Origin: an uncultured bacterium
GTDB taxonomy: Bacteria > Verrucomicrobiota > Kiritimatiellia > RFP12 > UBA1067
Length of the DNA stretch: 11,019 nt
Direction: 5' to 3'
NCBI GenBank assembly: GCA_900547945.1
Contig: URIT01000113.1
Span: 1 to 11,019, forward strand
A program made the translations under genes and the position numbers. Below are positions 1 to 5,674 of this stretch, in pieces (the stretch's first letter is position 1; every line of letters starts with the position of its first letter). The notes below the pieces were generated by a model. That model saw only the letters and a list, made by a program, of their open reading frames with translations. It did no database searches and was not told the origin of the DNA.

Positions 1-211
1 GCGGGCCTGCGGCCTTTAAGTGGTTAAGTGGGCCTGCGGCCTTTAAGTGGTTAAGCGGGCCTGCGGCCCTTAAGTGGTTAAGCGGGCCTGCGGCCTTTAA
101 GTGGTTAAGCGGGCCTGCGGCCTTTAAGTGGTTAAGTGGGCCTGCGGCCTTTAAGTGGTTAAGTGGGCCTGCGGCCTTTAAGTGGTTAAGTGGGCCTGGG
201 GCCCTTAAGTA
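1..211. repeat. 27-bp composite tandem repeat, about 8 copies, open at the left edge
   Basis: Units begin at 3, 30, 57, 84, 111, 138, 165 and 192, an exact 27-bp period. The last copy is degenerate, and positions 1-2 match the end of a previous unit, so the array continues beyond the window. Each unit is two octamers (TTAAGTGG type) plus an 11-bp GC block, GCCTGCGGCCT. With its flanking G the GC block can fold into a short hairpin (GGGCC, loop TGC, GGCCY). The only changes between the first seven units are C/T at two positions, so the copies are recent or homogenised. The octamer is the same one found at 238-297 and 8079-8158. No coding function is assigned. Confidence 0.95.
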
Positions 212-237
212 TCGGACAATCGTTTCCATTTCACTCA

Positions 238-297
238 ATTACTTAAACAACTTAATCACTTAATCACTTAACTACTTAACTACTTAATCACTTAGGG
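238..297 (-). repeat. Degenerate TTAAGTRN octamer array, minus-strand orientation
   Basis: Read on the minus strand this AT-rich stretch is a run of about seven units such as TTAAGTGA, TTAAGTAG and TTAAGTTG, with an 8-bp period. It is the same octamer as in the left array but in the opposite orientation. It lies downstream of the TadE-like gene that ends at 315, reading in the direction of that gene. It is separated from the left array by about 27 bp of non-repetitive sequence (211-237). Confidence 0.85.
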
Positions 298-312
298 GCC
301 GTAGGCCCACTT
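291..312 (-). terminator. GC hairpin just downstream of the pilin operon, possible terminator
   Basis: A perfect 5-bp stem (GGGCC at 296-300, GGCCC at 304-308) with a GTA loop lies 7 nt beyond the stop codon of the TadE-like gene. There is no clean U-tract after it; the AT-rich octamer array follows instead. This block is also nearly the reverse complement of 187-210, the last unit of the left array, so a long imperfect inverted repeat spans 187-312. A terminator role is an inference; it may be simply the GC part of the repeat family. Confidence 0.4.
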
Positions 313-314
313 GA

Positions 315-866
315 CTACTGCAAGTAGAACGATGCATGGCCTTCGATTTCGGCGGCGCCTTCGAGGGAGTGGAGGGGGGCGGAGTCGTCCGTGGAACCGT
401 AGAGCGGGCGGCGCTGCCAGACGCGCAGGGCGAGCGGGGCGCCGCCGCCGGGGTCGGTACAGGACCAGCCGAGCCGTGCGTTGTCCCAGAGCGCGAAGTC
501 GAGGATGCCGCGCACGTCGGCCTCGCTCTCGCGTTCGAGGTAGGAGCCCATGCGGCTCACGAGGGCGCCCGTCGAGAGGGGGCCGCCCCGGTCGTCCTGC
601 ACGAGGCAGCGTCCGGCGGTGGACATCGTGGCGACGCGCACGGTCTTCGTCACCATGAAGCCGTTGAACCCCACGGCGCGGGCGCGGGCGGCGCGGGCGG
701 CGGCGTAGTCGAGGACGGTGTGGGCAGTCAGAAGGCTTGCGTACTCGTAGACGGCGAAAAAGACGAGGCAGACGAAGAACAGGACGATGATCGCCTCGAC
801 CATCGCCTGTCCCGACCGCCCGGCACGCGGCCTCGGGCGGGGAGGACTGTCCCCGCGCGCGCGCAT
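315..866 (-). CDS. TadE-like pseudopilin of a Tad/Flp pilus system
   Basis: A 183-aa protein, last of three minus-strand pilin-like genes. A basic, proline/arginine-rich leader (residues 1-19) precedes a prepilin-type site G19|Q20-A-M-V-E24, then a hydrophobic segment of about 20 residues (VEAIIVLFFVCLVFFAVYEY). An Ala/Arg-rich stretch follows (YAAARAARARAVG), typical of TadE/TadG N-termini. The rest is a soluble, presumably periplasmic domain with two cysteines (in RCLV and SCTD) that could form a disulfide. TadE proteins are minor pseudopilins processed by the prepilin peptidase and needed for Flp pilus assembly. The ATG at 866 lies 2 nt after the stop of the upstream Flp gene, which suggests translational coupling. 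The Shine-Dalgarno is weak, and a later start at M22 would destroy the cleavage site. No tadA/B/C, rcp or peptidase genes are visible. Confidence 0.8.
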   Translation of the reverse strand: MRARGDSPPRPRPRAGRSGQAMVEAIIVLFFVCLVFFAVYEYASLLTAHTVLDYAAARAARARAVGFNGFMVTKTVRVATMSTAGRCLVQDDRGGPLSTGALVSRMGSYLERESEADVRGILDFALWDNARLGWSCTDPGGGAPLALRVWQRRPLYGSTDDSAPLHSLEGAAEIEGHASFYLQ

Positions 867-868
867 GC

Positions 869-1102
869 CTATTCGCCGAGCTTCTTGATGACGTCGGTGT
901 CGATGTTCTCGACGGCCGACTTGGCGTCCGAGCCCTCGCTCTCGGAGATCGCCTCGGTCGCGCCGGCGACCTTCTTGCCCACGCCGCGGCTGAAGTAGGT
1001 GAACACGGCGATCAGGGAGATGGCGATGAGCGCGATGATGATGATGTACTCGACCATCGTCTGGCCCTTCTTGAACGTTCTCTTCGCATTCTGGATGTCC
1101 AT
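869..1102 (-). CDS. Flp-family type IVb pilin (77 aa)
   Basis: I chose the ATG at 1102-1100, not the longer open frame reaching 1270. It is preceded by AAAGGA (1112-1117) with 9 nt spacing, and the upstream extension is low-complexity Ser/Arg sequence antisense to nothing recognisable but overlapping the preceding pilin gene. The protein has a short basic leader (MDIQNAKRTFKKG) and the prepilin peptidase site G13|Q14. Glu18 sits at mature position +5, followed by Tyr and the hydrophobic run YIIIIALIAISLIAVFTYF. The C-terminal tail is hydrophilic (VAGATEAISESEGSDAKS to the terminal KKLGE). This matches the major Flp pilin: the hydrophobic helix packs in the fibre core and Glu5 is the conserved assembly residue. 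It sits between a shorter pilin gene and the TadE-like gene, consistent with a Tad pilus operon. Confidence 0.88.
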   Translation of the reverse strand: MDIQNAKRTFKKGQTMVEYIIIIALIAISLIAVFTYFSRGVGKKVAGATEAISESEGSDAKSAVENIDTDVIKKLGE

Positions 1103-1111
1103 GGTGTTCCG

Positions 1112-1117
1112 TCCTTT
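1112..1117 (-). promoter_or_regulatory. Shine-Dalgarno of the Flp pilin gene
   Basis: AAAGGA on the minus strand, 9 nt before the ATG at 1102. It fixes the start of the 77-aa pilin and excludes the longer open frame that extends to 1270. Confidence 0.75.
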
Positions 1118-1121
1118 CACG

Positions 1122-1280
1122 TCAGGGGTATTCGCTCGTGACGAGCGTGGTCGTGCGCGTGGCCGACTGGCGCGCGGCGCGCGCGAAGACCCGGATGGCG
1201 AAGTACACGCCCAGCAGCGCCGCGAATACGAGGATGTATTCGAGCGCCGCCTGACCCGCTCTGCCGCCACGTTGCTTCAT
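1122..1280 (-). CDS. Small prepilin-like protein (52 aa), first gene of the pilin operon
   Basis: This short gene is easy to miss. From the ATG at 1280-1278 it reads MKQRGGRAGQAALEYILVF and continues AALLGVYFAIRVFARAARQ, ending TSEYP at the TGA complementary to 1122-1124. It has a basic leader, a prepilin site G9|Q10 with Glu14 at +5 and Tyr at +6, and one hydrophobic segment, the same layout as the two pilin-like genes downstream. It is probably a minor Flp/TadE-class pilin inserted in the inner membrane. An in-frame ATG at 1289 would add MVS, but that codon overlaps the TATAAT of the predicted promoter. With a -10 at 1288-1293 the transcript should start near 1280-1281, so the message is probably leaderless with this ATG at its 5' end. 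The gap to the next gene is 19 nt and contains its ribosome binding site. Confidence 0.75.
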   Translation of the reverse strand: MKQRGGRAGQAALEYILVFAALLGVYFAIRVFARAARQSATRTTTLVTSEYP

Positions 1281-1286
1281 GGACAC

Positions 1287-1328
1287 CATTATACCACATT
1301 ACGCGCCCGCCTGAACTGTGGTATAATG
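1287..1328. promoter_or_regulatory. Inverted repeat containing two divergent extended -10 promoters
   Basis: The arms at 1287-1298 and 1317-1328 are perfect 12-bp reverse complements (TGTGGTATAATG) separated by 18 bp. Each arm holds TGG-TATAAT, an extended -10 element: minus strand at 1288-1293 facing the pilin operon, plus strand at 1322-1327 facing the RND pump. No good -35 hexamer is found at 16-18 bp spacing on either side, which fits extended -10 promoters or an activator. The same inverted repeat could be an operator for a dimeric regulator. The predicted plus-strand start is near 1334, giving a leader of about 67 nt before the adaptor gene. Confidence 0.7.
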
Positions 1329-1377
1329 AAACTCCGCAGGGGCGCGGTTCCCTTTGCCCGTCCGTGCGGGTTGTGAC

Positions 1378-1404
1378 ATGAGACAAGACGGTAACGAGAC
1401 ATGA
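1378..1404 (+). other. Possible 8-codon upstream ORF overlapping the adaptor start
   Basis: ATG at 1378 begins the reading MRQDGNET and stops at TGA 1402-1404, which overlaps the ATG (1401-1403) of the RND adaptor as ATGA. The adaptor lacks a clear Shine-Dalgarno, so reinitiation from this mini-ORF is conceivable. The stretch is built from near-repeats of GACATGAGACAAGAC and GAGACATGACAAGAC, so the ORF may be accidental. Confidence 0.3.
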
Positions 1405-2495
1405 CAAGACATTTGACGAGACTTCGCCTGTGGGCCGCGCTGTCCGCGGGCGTTGCCCTTGCGGCGTTCGGCGCCGAAGATCTCACGCGCATCACGCTTC
1501 CGGTCACGGAGGTGAAGGCCGTGGCCGACAAGCCGGTGCGGACCTATCCGGGACGCGTCGTGCCGGTCGCGCAGGTGAACGTGATCCCCCAGGTTTCCGG
1601 CGAAATCCTCGAAGTGGCCTTCGAGAACGGCAGCGAGGTGAAGAAGGGTGACCTCCTCTACCGGCTCGATTCGGTCAAGTACGAGGCGGCGGTGAAGAAC
1701 GCCGAGGCGAAGGTGGCCGAATGCACGGCCTCGCTCGGCTACGCCGAGCTCAGCTACGCGCGCCACCTGAAGCTCGTCGCGACGCGCGCCGTCTCGCAGG
1801 ACGCGCTCGACAACGCGCTCTCGGCGCGCGACAGCGCGCGGGCCTCTCTGGAGGCGGCGAAGGCGGACCTCATGACCGCGCGGGACGACCTGCGCCACTG
1901 CCGCATCACGGCGCCGATCGCCGCGAAGGTGGGGACGACGCAGTTCACGGAGGGCAACTACCTCCAGAAGGGGCAGGGGACGCTCGTGACGCTCATCCAG
2001 TTCCGCCCCATCCGCGTGCGCTTCTCGATCTCCAACCGCGACTTCCTGGAGATGTTCGGCGGTTCGACGAAGCGCTGCCGGGCGGAAGGGCAGTTGTCGC
2101 TGCGCCTCGCGGACGGCACCACGTTCGGCGAGGAGGGCGTGATCGAGTACAGCGAGAACGCCGCCGACGAGTTGACGGACACGATCCAGATGTACGCGCT
2201 CTATCCCAATTCGGCCTACGGGCTGCGTCCGGGCGGCACCGTGGCCGTGTCGCTCACCTCGAAGAAGGGCGTGCCGCGTCCCGCCGTGCCCCCCACCGCG
2301 ATCCTGCAGGACGTGCAGGGGCCCTATGTGTGGGTCGTCGGCGGGGACGGGACGGCCGAGCGCCGCTACATCGCGCGCGGCAACATCCAGGGCGACTGGC
2401 AGTTCGTGGAGAAGGGCCTGAAGGTCGGCGAGAAGATCGTCGCCGACGGCGGGCACAAGGTCCGCAAGGGCATGAAGGTGACGCCCGCGCCATGA
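1401..2495 (+). CDS. RND efflux periplasmic adaptor subunit (membrane fusion protein, AcrA/MexA type)
   Basis: This 364-aa protein links an RND permease to an outer-membrane channel. Residues 1-25 are a Sec signal peptide ending AAFGA|ED; there is no lipobox cysteine, unlike AcrA/MexA, so the mature protein is probably soluble and periplasmic or held only by the complex. The first half of the lipoyl (barrel-sandwich) domain is at about 61-92 (VIPQVSGEILEVAFENGSEV). An alpha-helical hairpin, rich in Ala and charged residues, spans about 93-165. The second lipoyl half (ITAPIAAKVG) begins at I169. A beta-barrel domain (RPIRVRFSISNRDF) and a C-terminal membrane-proximal domain (VPPTAILQDVQGPYVWVV) follow. 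Length is slightly below AcrA (about 397 aa). The stop overlaps the permease start (ATGA at 2492), so the two are translationally coupled. It is transcribed from the divergent promoter at 1317-1328. The substrate cannot be inferred. Confidence 0.93.
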   Translation: MTRHLTRLRLWAALSAGVALAAFGAEDLTRITLPVTEVKAVADKPVRTYPGRVVPVAQVNVIPQVSGEILEVAFENGSEVKKGDLLYRLDSVKYEAAVKNAEAKVAECTASLGYAELSYARHLKLVATRAVSQDALDNALSARDSARASLEAAKADLMTARDDLRHCRITAPIAAKVGTTQFTEGNYLQKGQGTLVTLIQFRPIRVRFSISNRDFLEMFGGSTKRCRAEGQLSLRLADGTTFGEEGVIEYSENAADELTDTIQMYALYPNSAYGLRPGGTVAVSLTSKKGVPRPAVPPTAILQDVQGPYVWVVGGDGTAERRYIARGNIQGDWQFVEKGLKVGEKIVADGGHKVRKGMKVTPAP

Positions 2496-5400
2496 AGTCC
2501 ATCTCCCAGGTCTTCATCGACCACCCGCGCCTCGCGTGGGTCGTGTCGATCGTCATCGCGCTCTGCGGCACGATCTGCCTCTTCCGCACGCCGGTCGCCG
2601 AGTACCCGAACATCACCCCCGTGACGATCACTGTGTCGACGACGTACACGGGCGCGAGCGCCGAGGTCGTCAACGAGTCCGTGGGCATGGTGATCGAGGA
2701 CCAGATCAACGCCGTGGACGACATCTGGTACTACAAGTCGAACGCGAACGCGAAGGGCGCCTACAACTGCTACTGTGTTTTCCGCCCCGGCACGCCCTCC
2801 AACATCGCCCTCGTCAACGTGCAGAACGCCGTCAAGCGCGCCGAGCCGAAGCTCCCCACGGAGGTCACGCAGAGCGGCATCGTCGTGCGCAAGAGCCCCG
2901 AGGACCGCATGGTCATGTACATGTTCATGACCGACGGGCGCGAGATGGACCTCATGGAGCTCTCGAACTTCGTCGAGAAGCAGGTGGCGGACGACCTTGC
3001 GCGCATGGACGGCGTCGCCCTCGTCTCCTCCGGCGGCCGCACCTACGCGATGCGCATTTGGCTCGACCCCGTGCGGCTCGCCGGCCTCAACGTCTCCATC
3101 GCCGAGATCAAGGACGCGATCGAGAGCCAGAACGTGCAGGCCGCCGCCGGCACGGTCGGCGGCGAGTACGCGAACAAGTACCTCTCCTTCAAGCTGAACG
3201 TGAAGGGCCGCCTCAAGACGAAGGAGGAGTTCGAGAACATCGTCATCCGCACGAACCCCGAGACGGGCGCGCAGGTGCTCGTGAAGGACGTCGCCCGCGT
3301 CGAGCTCGGCTGCAAGGGCTACACGGTGCGCTCGCGCTTCAACGAGAACCCCGCCGTCTGGCTTGAGGTCTACAAGGCGCCGGAGGCGAACGCCGTCGCG
3401 ACGGCGGAGCGCGTCAAGAAGGAGGTGGACAAGTGGATTGCGCGCATGCCGCCGGGCGTCGTGGGCGTGCTGGCGGACGATTCGACCGCGTTCACGAAGG
3501 TGTTCCTGAAGGAGACGTTCAACACGCTCATCGTCGCGCTCGTCCTCGTGGTGCTGATCACCTACCTCTTCCTGCAGGATTGGCGCGCGACGCTCATCCC
3601 GTCCCTCGCGATTCCCATCTCGCTCCTGGGCACGTTCGCCGTCCTCCAGCCCATCGGCTTCACGCTGAACGTGCTGACGATGTTCGGCCTCATCCTCGTG
3701 ATCGGCTCGCTCGTGGACGACGCGATCGTCGTCGTCGAGAACACGCAGTCGCTCATGCAGCGCGAGGGACTTTCCGCGAAGGAGGCCGCCTCGAAGTCGA
3801 TGACGCAGATCACGGGCGCCATCATCGCGACGACGCTCGTCACGCTCGCCTGCTACCTGCCGCTCGCGTTCTACTCGGGCATGGTCGGCATGATGTACGT
3901 GCAGTTCGCCGTGACGATGTGCGTGGCGCTCTGCATCTCCACGGTCGTCGCGCTCGTCCTCTCGCCCGTCCTCTGCGCCTACCTGCTGAAGCCGCCGCGC
4001 GAGAAGCCGCGCCGGATCTTCGCGCCGTTCAACTGGCTCTTGGACACCTCGCGGCGCGGGTACCTCTCCTTCGTGCGCTTCCTCGTGCGGCAGGGCCTCC
4101 TCACGCTCGCCCTCTTCGCGGGGACGGCGGGGCTTCTCTGGTGGACGACGGGGAAGGTGCCGACGGCCTTCCTCCCCAAGGAGGACCGCGGCTACATCAG
4201 CGTCTACTGCCGCCTCCCGGAGGGCCAGACCCTCGACCGCACGATCGCGGTCATCGACGAACTCCACGAGCGCGTGAAGGGCATCCCCGGCGTGCAGTCC
4301 TTCTCCTCCACCTGCGGACGGAACGGCCTCTGGGGCAACGGCGAGAACATCGCCGGCGCGCTCGTCCGCCTGGAGCACTGGGACAAGCGCACGACGCCCG
4401 AGACGCAGATCGACGCGGTGATGGACCGCCTGAAGGAGATCACCGACGACCTCTACGCCGCCGAGTTCCGCTTCACCCAGCCCGCCGCCATCAAGGGCCT
4501 TGGCGGATCGAGCGGCGTCGGCTTCAACCTCTGCACGCTTGCCGGCCAGTCGCCGCAGGAGCTGCTGGAGGCGGCGGACGGCCTTGTCGCCTACCTCGCC
4601 TCCAACCGCCTCGTGAAGGCCGCCGTCCACGGCTTCACCGCCGCGACCCCGCAGCTGGAGCTGAAGCTCGACCGCGCGAAGGCCGAACTCCTCGGCCTCA
4701 CGCCGAAGGTCATTTTCCAGACGCTCCAGAACAAGCTCGCGAGCTACTACGTGAACGACTTCAACATCAAGGGCGGCGTCTACGAGGTGAAGCTCCAGAA
4801 CGACCCCGACTACCGCAGCTCGATCAGCGACGTCCTCGACATCCGCATCCCGGCCTCGCAGGGGAAGGCGGTGCCGCTCTCGTCCATCGGGTCGCTCGAA
4901 TACTCCGCCGGACCGCGCGAGACGATGAGCTACAACAAGATGCTCGCCGCCTGGTGCGACGTGACGCCGGCGGACGGCGTCTCCTCCTCGGAGATCATGG
5001 ACCTCGTCCAGAACGCGCCCCTGCCGAAGGACTTCGCCGTCGAATGGGGGCCCGTCGCCCTGCAGGAGAAGGAGAACGAGGGCCAGCTCCTCTGGCTCAT
5101 GGCGATGGCGATGCTCTTCGCCTACCTCTTCCTCGTCGCGCAGTACGAGAGCTGGTCGGTTCCCGTGAGCGTGATGCTCTCCGTCCTCTTCGCCCTCACG
5201 GGCGCGTTCCTCGGCCTCTGGGCGACGCACACGGCGCTCTCGGTCTATGCGCAGCTCGGCTGCGTGATGCTCATCGGCCTCGCCGCGAAGAACGCGATCC
5301 TGATGGTGGAGTTCTCGAAGAGCGAGCGCGAACGCGGTCTCACCGTGCAGGAAAGCGCCGAGCGCGGCGCGGACCTGCGCTTCCGCGCCGTGATGATGAC

Positions 5401-5590
5401 GGCCTGGAGCTTCATCTTCGGCGTGCTGCCGCTCGTCTTCGCGAAGGGCGCCGGCGCCGGCGCGATGCAGGCCATCGGCATCTGCACCTGCTTCGGCATG
5501 CTGGCCGCCACGTTCGTGGGCATCATCTTCGTGCCGGCGCTCTACAGCGTCTTCCAGCGTCTGCGCGAGTGGATGAAACGGACGCCGTGA
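2492..5590 (+). CDS. RND multidrug efflux permease, HAE1 (AcrB/MexB) family
   Basis: This 1032-aa inner-membrane proton/drug antiporter resembles AcrB (1049 aa) along its whole length. The N-terminus (FIDHPRLAWVVSIVIALCG, then RTPVAEYPNITP) is the classic first transmembrane helix and porter-domain entry. The pore-domain signature AMRIWLDP and the following AIESQNVQAAAGTVGG match the AcrB family. Proton-relay residues are present: Asp409-Asp410 in GSLVDDAIVVVEN (AcrB D407/D408) and Lys933 in GLAAKNAILMVEF (AcrB K940), so the pump should be active. The expected pattern is TM1, a large periplasmic loop, TM2-7, a second loop and TM8-12. The start is the ATG overlapping the adaptor stop. The 84 nt to the next gene contain no clear terminator. 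No TolC-like channel gene follows, so an outer-membrane partner must be encoded elsewhere. Substrate unknown. Confidence 0.95.
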   Translation: MKSISQVFIDHPRLAWVVSIVIALCGTICLFRTPVAEYPNITPVTITVSTTYTGASAEVVNESVGMVIEDQINAVDDIWYYKSNANAKGAYNCYCVFRPGTPSNIALVNVQNAVKRAEPKLPTEVTQSGIVVRKSPEDRMVMYMFMTDGREMDLMELSNFVEKQVADDLARMDGVALVSSGGRTYAMRIWLDPVRLAGLNVSIAEIKDAIESQNVQAAAGTVGGEYANKYLSFKLNVKGRLKTKEEFENIVIRTNPETGAQVLVKDVARVELGCKGYTVRSRFNENPAVWLEVYKAPEANAVATAERVKKEVDKWIARMPPGVVGVLADDSTAFTKVFLKETFNTLIVALVLVVLITYLFLQDWRATLIPSLAIPISLLGTFAVLQPIGFTLNVLTMFGLILVIGSLVDDAIVVVENTQSLMQREGLSAKEAASKSMTQITGAIIATTLVTLACYLPLAFYSGMVGMMYVQFAVTMCVALCISTVVALVLSPVLCAYLLKPPREKPRRIFAPFNWLLDTSRRGYLSFVRFLVRQGLLTLALFAGTAGLLWWTTGKVPTAFLPKEDRGYISVYCRLPEGQTLDRTIAVIDELHERVKGIPGVQSFSSTCGRNGLWGNGENIAGALVRLEHWDKRTTPETQIDAVMDRLKEITDDLYAAEFRFTQPAAIKGLGGSSGVGFNLCTLAGQSPQELLEAADGLVAYLASNRLVKAAVHGFTAATPQLELKLDRAKAELLGLTPKVIFQTLQNKLASYYVNDFNIKGGVYEVKLQNDPDYRSSISDVLDIRIPASQGKAVPLSSIGSLEYSAGPRETMSYNKMLAAWCDVTPADGVSSSEIMDLVQNAPLPKDFAVEWGPVALQEKENEGQLLWLMAMAMLFAYLFLVAQYESWSVPVSVMLSVLFALTGAFLGLWATHTALSVYAQLGCVMLIGLAAKNAILMVEFSKSERERGLTVQESAERGADLRFRAVMMTAWSFIFGVLPLVFAKGAGAGAMQAIGICTCFGMLAATFVGIIFVPALYSVFQRLREWMKRTP

Positions 5591-5639
5591 CGGCCTGTCG
5601 ATATGGACGGCCCAACGGGAAAGATGGAAATCGCGCACG

Positions 5640-5666
5640 TATGATTTTGTTAAACTAGGCAAAGGA
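5640..5666 (+). promoter_or_regulatory. pyrE: Possible -10 (TATGAT) and strong ribosome binding site of pyrE
   Basis: TATGAT at 5640-5645 lies in a short AT-rich patch inside otherwise GC-rich DNA, 30 nt before the first ATG of pyrE. No matching -35 is present, so the promoter part is weak. AAAGGA at 5661-5666 is a convincing Shine-Dalgarno: 8 nt before the ATG at 5675 but only 2 nt before the ATG at 5669, which favours the 5675 start. Confidence 0.4.
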
Positions 5667-5674
5667 AAATGGCC

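Noticed and set aside
1..211. CRISPR array
   Set aside because: The 27-bp units are directly adjacent with no unique spacers, and no cas genes are present.
336..998. Plus-strand 220-codon frame across the TadE-like gene
   Set aside because: It is antisense to a recognisable TadE-like gene and shows Gly/Ala/Glu low complexity with no domain.
1103..1270. N-terminal extension of the Flp pilin to an ATG at 1270
   Set aside because: It overlaps the 52-aa pilin gene in another frame, is Ser/Arg low complexity, and the ATG at 1102 has its own Shine-Dalgarno and a correct prepilin leader.
1721..2491. In-frame upstream extension of the RND permease by 257 codons
   Set aside because: It overlaps the adaptor gene out of frame and encodes low-complexity Arg-rich sequence. 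The MKSISQVFIDHP start at 2492 matches the family N-terminus and the ATGA coupling.
5591..5639. Terminator after the RND permease
   Set aside because: GGCC-containing segments around 5592-5612 pair only imperfectly and no U-tract follows.
3433..5658. Plus-strand 741-codon frame inside the RND permease
   Set aside because: It is a frame-shifted shadow of the permease, Arg/Pro/His-rich, with no homology signal.
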